The translations under genes and the position numbers were made by a program. From Bullifex porci (GTDB lineage Bacteria; Spirochaetota; Spirochaetia; Sphaerochaetales; Sphaerochaetaceae), in contig NZ_VUNN01000022.1 of the NCBI RefSeq assembly GCF_009695635.1, positions 1 to 38,576 of the forward strand: a stretch of DNA of 38,576 nt, given 5' to 3'. Positions within the stretch are counted from its first letter, which is position 1, and every line of letters begins with the position of its first letter. Shown here in pieces: positions 31,994-38,576 of the stretch. The notes beneath the pieces are model-generated. The model was not told the origin of the DNA. It did not search any database and saw only the letters and a list, made by a program, of their open reading frames with translations.

Positions 31994-32758
31994 TTATGCA
32001 AATCTAAAGCAATTATAAATTGAAATTAGAATAATAACTGCTAATAAGCCCATAAATAGCTTATCGACACCCTTATTTGATAGCTTCTTTGAAACTTTTC
32101 TACCAACTGTTGCACCAACTACAGCACAGACCATCATTGAAGGAAGGAGTATGTAATCGATTTGTGGAACACTCCTTGTAGCTACTGTACTAATAAATGA
32201 AACTGTTTGTGAGAAGAAAATAATATAAAGTGATGATAGGGCTGCTGTTTTAGTATCCATACTGAAAAAGTAAGATAAGAACATAAGGTTTATAGGACCA
32301 CCACCAATACCTAAGAAGGATGATGCAACTCCTAAGAATAATCCAATTCCTAAGCTGGCTAATGGGTTTTTGAAGTCCTTAGTCTTTATATTATCCTTCT
32401 TGAGTGTGTAGATAAGAACTAGGACAGTTAATATAACCATTATAATATTTTGTATTAATCCAACCTTACCAAGGCTCTTTAATGCAATGTCAAATACTTT
32501 CTTCCCTGCAAAGCCTCCAACAGCTCCTCCTATTGCAAGGTAAATCCCTCGTGGATCTAGCTTTTCTTTTCTACTTCTCAGCAATGATACTATTGTCATT
32601 GTTAAAACTGTTGTTCCTGAATAAAAGCTTATTTGAGAGCTAGTTCCCTCATATACAGCATCCATTACAGGCTTAATTAGAACTCCACCTCCGATTCCGG
32701 AGATTGAGCCTACAAATGTAGCAATTAGGCTTATAAGAATTATAAAGAATGTCATCAT
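31994..32758 (-). CDS. TauE/SafE-family anion exporter
   Basis: This 254-residue membrane protein has about eight hydrophobic segments and the two inverted family repeats: FVGSISGIGGGVLIKPVMDA at the N-terminus and GVASSFLGIGGGPINLMFLS in the middle. TauE/SafE proteins export sulfite, sulfoacetate and other sulfonates or sulfate-related anions. The gene is first in the leftward TauE-MtnA-FtsH-like group and lies near the sulfatases. Disposal of sulfur anions released in the cytoplasm would be a sensible role, but the family is broad and the link is inference. The terminator of the GH94 gene lies upstream. Confidence 0.9.
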   Translation of the reverse strand: MMTFFIILISLIATFVGSISGIGGGVLIKPVMDAVYEGTSSQISFYSGTTVLTMTIVSLLRSRKEKLDPRGIYLAIGGAVGGFAGKKVFDIALKSLGKVGLIQNIIMVILTVLVLIYTLKKDNIKTKDFKNPLASLGIGLFLGVASSFLGIGGGPINLMFLSYFFSMDTKTAALSSLYIIFFSQTVSFISTVATRSVPQIDYILLPSMMVCAVVGATVGRKVSKKLSNKGVDKLFMGLLAVIILISIYNCFRFA

Positions 32759-32803
32759 GAAAATTAATTATAGACTATTTAATATTTATTTTCCTTAGAA
32801 ATG

Positions 32804-32839
32804 GTAAAAAATAAGCCGATAGAGATAAATCTACCGGCT
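32804..32839 (-). terminator. Intrinsic terminator of the GH94 gene
   Basis: On the minus strand AGCCGGTAGA and TCTATCGGCT form a 10-bp stem with one G-U pair around a six-base loop, followed by TATTTTTTACC. It begins 9 bases after the phosphorylase stop codon and separates it from the TauE group. Confidence 0.88.
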
Positions 32840-32847
32840 AAATTTGG

Positions 32848-35238
32848 CTACATTATTACTTCAACCTTGCATTTAGAGCCTTTCTTTATTGGAGTTATTT
32901 TATCAACTTTTTCCCCATTAACAAAAATCTCACTTACTCCAGCTTGCTTATGGTTTGGATTTTTAACTTCGATTTCATATTTTCCACCTCTCCAAACACG
33001 AGTCATCTTAAAACCGTCCCAATCATGAGGAATAGCTGGAGAGATAATTAGTTCATCATAGTCAGGACGAACACCTAGCATATAACGTGTTGCTGAGTAA
33101 TAAGCCCAACCTGCAGAGCCTGTTAGCCATGGATGGCGGGCTCTTCCATATGCGCTATGGTCTCTTCCCATTATAAATTGACAATAGGAGTATGGCTCTG
33201 ATTCTCTGATCTCAATTTTATCATTTTGCTTAGCAGGACATAGTGCATTATAGTACTTCATTGCTCTATCACCCTGACCAAGGAGAGCAGCGGCTGCCCA
33301 AGCCCATGGATTTGGATGTGAGAAGATTGCACCATTTTCCTTAATTCCCTTATAAACTCTTGTTACAAAGCCTATTTCATCATTAGGTGTTCCAAATGAA
33401 GGTGCATTTAGGTGTATACCATATTCACTATAAAGATATGTATCGATAGCATCGATTGCTTTCTCTGCTCTCTCTCTTGATGCAGCTCCTGATAGAACTG
33501 CCCATGCATTTGATTCAAGATGTACCTTTCCCTCTATATCTTGGCTAGTACCAATTTTCTTACCACTTTTGGTAATACCTCTGATGTACCAATCCTTATC
33601 CCATAGAACTCTTTCGCAAGCTTCTTTGATTTTATCTCTAAGGTTTGTATATTTTTCTACATCATCAACTCTATTGAGCTTCTTTGCAGCTTCGATAAAA
33701 TATGAAGTAGCCCAATAGTGTAAAAAGCTAGTTAGTGCTGATTCTCCTCCACCTAAATTAAGGCAGTCATTCCAGTCTGCACGAAGTCCTTTACAAATTC
33801 CACTTTCACCAACTTGCTTAGCTGAGAAATCTAAAATTCTCTTTAAGTGGTCATATACGCTATCAACAGAACCCTCTGCATAGTTAATTTTTTTATCAAA
33901 GAATTTAAGGTCTCCAGTTTCTTTTACATACTCACAAACAGATGCAACTAACCAAAGTGCATCGTCTGAACATGTGTCCTTAAGCCCATGGATTAAACTA
34001 CCTTTTTCAGGTTCTGGTTTAACAGTAGGGGAAGGACGCTTCTCTTTTTTAGGTATATTAGGATTAAATAAATCTGGTTCAAAAAGGTGTAAGCCATATC
34101 CCTGTTCTGTTAATCCTCTAAGAAGCTCTTCTATTCTTTCTCTACATCTAACAGGTGCAGAATGAGGGATGCACATAGCATCCTGTGCTGTATCGCGGTA
34201 TCCAAGACCAGTTCTACCTCCAACCTCAATAAAGGATGAGAATCGAGAGAAATTAACATTTGTTTCACTTTGATAAAGATTCCAAGTATTTATCATAGTG
34301 TTCATCTCTTTATTAGGAGTATCAATTTGTAGCTTTGAATACTTTGCTTTCCAGAATTTTTTTATTTGCTTGAAATCTTCATCAACTTTATTAAAGTCTG
34401 AGTACTTAGCTTTAACTCTTTTTCCTTCCTCTAAAGAGCCAACACCAAGCATAACGATAAAACGCTTTTCTTCATTTGGCTTAAGTGTAAAGGCCTTCTT
34501 AAAAGCACCACAGTGGTTACCACCTAGCTCAACTGAGTTATGCATTATATTATCAATAACACCTTGAGGGTTAGTTTCAGTATTATAAACACCGATAAAT
34601 TTATCTCTTACAGAATCAAAGCCATCTGCATCAAAACTTGTTGTAATAAAATGGTACATATCTGGATCATAGAAGTTATCAATTTCTATTACTCCATCCT
34701 CCTCACGAGAGCCCTGAGAGTATAGTGACATTTGGAGATTTTGGTTATCAATTTCAATTAAGTTGAATGAAAATTCACAATATGGAAATAGCGAGATGCT
34801 TCTCTCCTTTTTAGAGTTATTTTTTACCTTGATATCCCAAAGCTCAACCTTTTCACCTATAGGTATAAATAGCTTCTGCTCTGCCTTGATACCCTTATAG
34901 GAGCACTTAAAGATAGAATATGAAAGGCCATGTCGAACCTCATATTTTGCTTTAGCTAAGCTTTTACCAACTGGTTGCCAAGAAATAGACCAATAATCCT
35001 TTAAATCATTATCTCTTAAATAAACGTAATGGCCTGGTCTATCGAGAGGAACACCATTAGCTCTAAAACGTGTAATTCTATGGTTCTCTGCACTATCATG
35101 GAACATATAGCCACCCGCATTGTGGCTTATTACAGTACCTGTTTTTTCACACCCTAAATAGTTTGTCCAGGATACAGGTATATCTGGTCTTGTTATTACA
35201 TATTCACGATTTTTATCATCAAAGTATCCATATTGCAT
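32848..35238 (-). CDS. GH94 disaccharide phosphorylase (chitobiose/cellobiose type)
   Basis: This 796-residue enzyme matches the GH94 length of about 800 and cleaves a beta-linked disaccharide with phosphate to give a sugar-1-phosphate and a free sugar. The N-terminus QYGYFDDKNREYVITRPDIP is the family start. Other blocks are YWSISWQPVGKSL, FIEVGGRTGLGYRDTAQDAM and the catalytic general acid region GLRADWNDCLNLGGGES. The C-terminal part holds ENGAIFSHPNPWAWAAAALL and FIMGRDHSAYGRARHPWLTG. Resemblance is greatest to N,N'-diacetylchitobiose phosphorylase, but cellobiose phosphorylase is not excluded. There is no signal peptide. I start at ATG 35238 after AAAGGAGA. It has its own promoter and terminator. 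If chitobiose-active, it would produce GlcNAc-1-P, as the kinase in the island may. Confidence 0.9.
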   Translation of the reverse strand: MQYGYFDDKNREYVITRPDIPVSWTNYLGCEKTGTVISHNAGGYMFHDSAENHRITRFRANGVPLDRPGHYVYLRDNDLKDYWSISWQPVGKSLAKAKYEVRHGLSYSIFKCSYKGIKAEQKLFIPIGEKVELWDIKVKNNSKKERSISLFPYCEFSFNLIEIDNQNLQMSLYSQGSREEDGVIEIDNFYDPDMYHFITTSFDADGFDSVRDKFIGVYNTETNPQGVIDNIMHNSVELGGNHCGAFKKAFTLKPNEEKRFIVMLGVGSLEEGKRVKAKYSDFNKVDEDFKQIKKFWKAKYSKLQIDTPNKEMNTMINTWNLYQSETNVNFSRFSSFIEVGGRTGLGYRDTAQDAMCIPHSAPVRCRERIEELLRGLTEQGYGLHLFEPDLFNPNIPKKEKRPSPTVKPEPEKGSLIHGLKDTCSDDALWLVASVCEYVKETGDLKFFDKKINYAEGSVDSVYDHLKRILDFSAKQVGESGICKGLRADWNDCLNLGGGESALTSFLHYWATSYFIEAAKKLNRVDDVEKYTNLRDKIKEACERVLWDKDWYIRGITKSGKKIGTSQDIEGKVHLESNAWAVLSGAASRERAEKAIDAIDTYLYSEYGIHLNAPSFGTPNDEIGFVTRVYKGIKENGAIFSHPNPWAWAAAALLGQGDRAMKYYNALCPAKQNDKIEIRESEPYSYCQFIMGRDHSAYGRARHPWLTGSAGWAYYSATRYMLGVRPDYDELIISPAIPHDWDGFKMTRVWRGGKYEIEVKNPNHKQAGVSEIFVNGEKVDKITPIKKGSKCKVEVIM

Positions 35239-35262
35239 AAAGTTTCTCCTTTTGTTCACTGC

Positions 35263-35303
35263 TTGTACAAACTATTATATCATGATAATTTTAATTCTAA
35301 CAA
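35263..35303 (-). promoter_or_regulatory. Promoter of the GH94 gene with an overlapping palindrome
   Basis: TTGTTA (35303-35298) and a perfect TATAAT (35279-35274) are 18 bases apart on the minus strand, giving a leader of about 29 nt. The perfect palindrome TTGTACAA (35263-35270) sits at the expected start of transcription, a place where a repressor could act. Confidence 0.6.
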
Positions 35304-35467
35304 GATAAAAATAATTTATAAGGTTGTACTATTAAGTCTCATTAAAAGGAATAAAAGAAAACAGAAATTAGAAAGTTCTTTTAGATGTTAATATGATTCT
35401 ATTTTAGATGAAAATTAATTTAAGATATAGATTGAATTTTGATGTGAGAAATAAGTAGATTTATTTT

Positions 35468-36352
35468 ATGAAAAAACTTTTAGTTATTATTCTTTTTGGA
35501 CTAAGTCTTGTATCTTGTGCTACTTCCCAAAATAACTATGAATGGACAAGGTTAACAGGAGAAACTGTTTCATATCTTGGGCCTGAAGGTACTTATACAG
35601 GACAGGCAGCAAAACTATTTTTCGGTGATGATGTAGCTTATTATGCGGAAAAAACAGTTAGTGATGCAGTAGCTTCAATGATTTCTGGGAAATATGATTT
35701 TGCTGTGATACCTCAAGAAAACACTGTAGGTGGTCCTGTTACAGCATATATTGATGAACTTCTTTCTCACGATGATATTTCAGTTGTTTGTGAAACAGAG
35801 CTTGTAATTGACCAGGCACTTCTTATGAAAAAGGAAGCAGAGTTAGTAGATATAACCTTGGTATGTTCTCATGAGCAAGGACTAATCCAAGGAAAAAAAT
35901 GGCTTGAAGAAAACCTTCCTTTTGCACACACTCAAATTGTTTCTAGTACTGCAGAGGGAGCAAGACTTGCTTCAATAAGTGATAAAAGTGTTGCTGCTGT
36001 TGCCTCCGCTGCCGCCGCAGATGTATATGACTTAAAAGTGTATGCACCACGAATTCAGGAAAGTGATGCAAATAGGACAAGGTTCTATGCACTTTCCACT
36101 GGAGAAAAAAGAAGAGAAAGAGCAGATAGGATGCTTTTTTCAGCAAAGGGAAATATTTCAGATTTCCCTAAACTTATAAAAGCTTTTGGTGCTTTAAAAC
36201 CAGCTGCCATAACAGCTCGCCCCTTAAAAACTAATCTTGGCGAATACATTTGGCTAATAGAACTAAAAGATTCGGGGTATGATGAATTTCTTAAGATTAG
36301 TAATGTTGATGGATTTGAGTTTAAGTATTATGGCTCATTTCCTTTGATATAA
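35468..36352 (+). CDS. Prephenate dehydratase-like lipoprotein
   Basis: This 294-residue protein has a lipoprotein signal (MKKLLVIILFGLSLVSC, lipobox LVSC, Cys17) joined to a prephenate dehydratase domain. The N-terminal dehydratase block is VSYLGPEGTYTGQAAKLFF. IPQENTVGGPVTAY replaces the usual IPIENS..G, and the catalytic TRF motif is kept in ESDANRTRFYALS. An ACT-like end follows, with TARPLKTNLGEYIWLIEL where cytosolic enzymes have ESRP. Cytosolic PheA makes phenylpyruvate; here the protein should be anchored outside the cytoplasm. The domain shares the type II periplasmic-binding fold, so a binding role is possible. It is alone between a divergent GH94 gene and a hairpin at 36368-36399. 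Confidence 0.85.
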   Translation: MKKLLVIILFGLSLVSCATSQNNYEWTRLTGETVSYLGPEGTYTGQAAKLFFGDDVAYYAEKTVSDAVASMISGKYDFAVIPQENTVGGPVTAYIDELLSHDDISVVCETELVIDQALLMKKEAELVDITLVCSHEQGLIQGKKWLEENLPFAHTQIVSSTAEGARLASISDKSVAAVASAAAADVYDLKVYAPRIQESDANRTRFYALSTGEKRRERADRMLFSAKGNISDFPKLIKAFGALKPAAITARPLKTNLGEYIWLIELKDSGYDEFLKISNVDGFEFKYYGSFPLI

Positions 36353-36367
36353 ATTTATATATCGATA

Positions 36368-36399
36368 ATATAGCACCAAATAAATAAATGGTGCTATAT
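36368..36399 (+). terminator. 11-bp hairpin after the prephenate dehydratase-like gene
   Basis: ATATAGCACCA and TGGTGCTATAT pair perfectly around AATAAATAAA, starting 16 bases after the stop codon. The downstream tract is AT-rich but not a clear T-run, so it is a terminator-like hairpin. Confidence 0.6.
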
Positions 36400-36747
36400 A
36401 ATTTAAATAGTAATTAAATAGTGCATATTTTATTGTTCACTTTTTAATCTTTTGTTCCCATTTATAAGAGAGAATATTCAATAGAGAGGAAAAAGATTGT
36501 TGCTTCGTATCAAAGTATACATTCGGTATTTATATGATACATATAATATTCCTATAAATATTTATGAATTATATTATGCTTTATACTCCTTGAACTTTTT
36601 TAGCTCCTATTTTTCTATATGGTTATCGTCTTTGTAGCAATAGGTTCTTTATCTATAAGCATTATGCAATTATTGAATAATAGTAAACTTTATAGATATT
36701 TTATTATCTTTCTTGTTTTTCGATAATAATTATTATTTACTAAGCGT
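36400..36747 (+). other. AT-rich gap with short decayed-looking ORFs
   Basis: The gap of about 440 bases before the metallopeptidase holds no clear gene. Two short plus-strand frames are notable. One runs from a TTG at 36497, with AGAGGA upstream, to 36637 (46 codons; LLRIKVYIRYLYDTYNIP start, ending YFSIWLSSL). The other overlaps it in another frame, from 36619 to 36726 (35 codons, MVIVFVAIGSLSISIMQLLN). Both are hydrophobic and aromatic-rich. A frameshifted remnant of one membrane protein would explain the overlap, but the AT-richness also makes chance likely. Confidence 0.25.
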
Positions 36748-36781
36748 AAAAAAAGAACACCCTGATAGTCGTCAGAGTGTT
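36748..36781 (-). terminator. Intrinsic terminator of the metallopeptidase gene
   Basis: On the minus strand AACACTCTGA and TCAGGGTGTT form a 10-bp stem with one G-U pair, followed by C and seven T residues. It starts 12 bases after the stop codon. Confidence 0.88.
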
Positions 36782-36793
36782 ATATCTTTCATA

Positions 36794-38576
36794 TCAATCT
36801 AAGTAAACTAGATAACACTTTGCATCAGCACTTTCACTTGCGAATGTAAGCTTATTTGGAAGTTTATTATAATATCTTATAATACTAAAACTCATTGGCC
36901 CAAGATTTACATTCATATCAGTTTTGTCTGCATCGTTATTGTATGTTATGGCCTCTTTATAGATACGATTTACTTCATAGAGCTCAGGGAACTTCATATC
37001 ACGCTTTATGCCATTAATCTCACTTACTCCTAGAGCTTCTGCAATTATTTCAAGCATGAAATCTTCATATACCTCATTAAATGGTTTCTTGAGTTCTCTT
37101 TCTACTGCTTCAAGGGTATCGGTATCTTGTCGAGTTAGATTGATGACAACGTCCATTCCACCGTAATCTTGATACTTTTCTTCAATGTATGACCAGAACA
37201 TACAACCGATACCATAGTTACATATTTGATCTTCTTGACACCTAGGATGATATGTTTTGCTGTTGTGGAACATCATGTTAATGTATCCTTGCTCCTCATT
37301 GTATACCCCATGCTCTCTTTCAAAGAGACCATTCTGCTTTAAACTTATGTAATCAGCAATACCTTCCTCTAAAAAGTGTGCTAAGTCTATCGTTTCCATG
37401 TAAGCTGTATTGTGCTTTCTATCAACTTGAAGATAATGGGTGTATTCATGGGCAAAGGTTTTGAGAAATGATTCTGCTGCTGCCTTAGCTCCTAATTCAT
37501 TATAATTTTTTCTTATCGATGAGAGGTTCATGTAGAATGCAGCATAAGCATTCCTTGATGATTGAGAATTGTATGGCACTGAAGAAAAATACCCAAGTGT
37601 GTCAATATCTTCTTCATTGAAATCATATATTGCAATAGTAAAAAGCTTGTGCTTATTTCCTTTTGAATCCTTCATAGGGAAAAGATATTTTTCAGAAGGC
37701 TTGGTTTTTAGCATTTCTTGTTCTTTTTCAAGATAGTTGTCTTCCATCAAGTAATCTTCATCATAATATAGACAATTGAGAATTTCATTGACCATCTTGA
37801 GGTCATTATCTGAAACATTTTTGTCGATAATGTATAGTAATCCATTATCATAGTCACGTCCTGTAATTTTATCTTCTGAATTTAGAATTTCCTTCATATC
37901 CTTCTGTTCAGGTCTGTCGTTGTCATATACATACATTCCGTCCCATGTAATATTCCCATATTCATCTTGGTAAGGTTTTGAAATATTAATTACAGAATAT
38001 GTGCTAGATAAATTCCTTGATCTAGACCAAGGAATATCATTTATAACGGTTGCTTCTACTTTAAAATCATCACCTTCATATTCTTTAGAAGTTGAATAAC
38101 CTGACATGAAGTTTGTTACGATGGAATATACTACACCATCTTCCTTACTTATCTTTACGGTTTCACCGTTCTCGATATTTGCAGGATTTACTCTTTGTTC
38201 AGCGTTATCGTTATTGAAGGTAAGAAGTGTCTCTATGTAACCAATTTCGCTGTATGCTGAAATTAAAATGCAAGTTTTAAGATTATCTGAAGATACATGG
38301 GCATCACTTTTTCCAAAAGGGAAAAGATTGATTTCTCCTTTTGATTTTATGTAAGAAATTTTACTTGTTCCATCAGGATAGATATAAATAACTCTATAAA
38401 TAAAATTGGTATCTTCATTTGTATCATTAAATTTGAGTATTAGAGAATTCTGACAATCACTATCTTTGTATTTAGTACTGACAACACTACCATCATATTG
38501 TATTGTCAATTCATTATCTCCAGCTGACCATTTACTCTTATCTTCATCTATTTTTAGATTTGGTTTTTCTACTTCT
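36794..38576 (-). CDS. Large zinc metallopeptidase (HEYTH gluzincin, M30/hyicolysin-like), 5' end outside window
   Basis: The minus-strand frame stays open to the right edge, so at least 594 residues are present and the N-terminus is missing. An internal TTG at 38509 is not a likely start. The first ~170 residues look like beta-rich Ig/BACON-type repeats (for example KPNLKIDEDKSKWSAGDNEL). The peptidase domain has the zinc motif HEYTHYLQ (codons at 37436-37450 for HEYTH) and the downstream glutamate FLEEGIADYIS. A conserved-looking helix contains YGIGCMFWSYIEEKYQ, and a small beta C-terminus follows. This layout recalls hyicolysin-type (M30) peptidases and surface proteases of host-associated treponemes. 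It is probably exported, but no signal is visible here. A strong terminator follows. Confidence 0.75.
   Translation of the reverse strand, partial: EVEKPNLKIDEDKSKWSAGDNELTIQYDGSVVSTKYKDSDCQNSLILKFNDTNEDTNFIYRVIYIYPDGTSKISYIKSKGEINLFPFGKSDAHVSSDNLKTCILISAYSEIGYIETLLTFNNDNAEQRVNPANIENGETVKISKEDGVVYSIVTNFMSGYSTSKEYEGDDFKVEATVINDIPWSRSRNLSSTYSVINISKPYQDEYGNITWDGMYVYDNDRPEQKDMKEILNSEDKITGRDYDNGLLYIIDKNVSDNDLKMVNEILNCLYYDEDYLMEDNYLEKEQEMLKTKPSEKYLFPMKDSKGNKHKLFTIAIYDFNEEDIDTLGYFSSVPYNSQSSRNAYAAFYMNLSSIRKNYNELGAKAAAESFLKTFAHEYTHYLQVDRKHNTAYMETIDLAHFLEEGIADYISLKQNGLFEREHGVYNEEQGYINMMFHNSKTYHPRCQEDQICNYGIGCMFWSYIEEKYQDYGGMDVVINLTRQDTDTLEAVERELKKPFNEVYEDFMLEIIAEALGVSEINGIKRDMKFPELYEVNRIYKEAITYNNDADKTDMNVNLGPMSFSIIRYYNKLPNKLTFASESADAKCYLVYLD

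Overview
The window is AT-rich (roughly one third G+C by eye), gene-dense and mostly organised in tight operons with ATGA or 1-8 nt overlaps. It contains no rRNA, tRNA or CRISPR array that I can see. The secreted protein N-termini, an HEYTH metallopeptidase, an Rpn-type nuclease fragment and the solute-binding protein style suggest a host-associated anaerobic spirochaete (Treponema or Sphaerochaeta-like). That assignment is an inference from gene style, not from a phylogenetic marker search.

Left part (1-9.8 kb) is mainly housekeeping: the 5' end of an Rpn-family nuclease, a long palindrome, an HD hydrolase with an overlapping 42-aa ORF, then a leftward series carA-carB, an AAA ATPase with degenerate catalytic motifs, aspS and a BaiN/HI0933-type flavoprotein. 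Next (9.9-15 kb) is a phage-shock type envelope stress locus. A textbook sigma-54 promoter drives pspA, a PspB-like membrane coiled-coil gene, pspC and three tandem DUF4097 paralogues, ending in a strong terminator. The divergent pspF-like activator has lost its C-terminal DNA-binding helices and runs directly into the 3' remnant of an azlD gene, which marks an old deletion junction.

The centre (15.1-29.8 kb) is the most striking part: an apparently complete intracellular pathway for a sulfated, uronate-containing glycan, probably a glycosaminoglycan. A membrane-anchored AraC-type regulator and a heparinase II/III-fold lyase are transcribed leftward. Divergently come two Lpl-type ABC permeases, a solute-binding protein, a sulfatase, a GH88 unsaturated glucuronyl hydrolase, a second sulfatase, a discoidin-like protein, an N-acetylhexosamine-1-kinase-like enzyme and an anaerobic sulfatase maturase. 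None of the degradative enzymes has a signal peptide, so sulfated oligosaccharides seem to be imported whole and then cleaved, desulfated and phosphorylated in the cytoplasm. The maturase encoded last would convert the active-site cysteine of both sulfatases to formylglycine. No ABC ATPase is encoded, so a shared MsmX-type ATPase is expected elsewhere.

The right part (29.8-38.6 kb) holds a leftward TauE/SafE exporter, an MtnA/eIF-2B-like sugar-phosphate isomerase and a protease-less FtsH-like membrane AAA protein. A separately promoted GH94 chitobiose/cellobiose-type phosphorylase lies upstream. Then come a prephenate dehydratase-like protein with a lipoprotein signal, a 440-bp gap with short decayed-looking ORFs, and the 3' part of a large zinc metallopeptidase that leaves the window. 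TauE could export the sulfate or sulfite produced by the glycan pathway, and GH94 and the kinase both yield sugar-1-phosphates; these links are inference from proximity.
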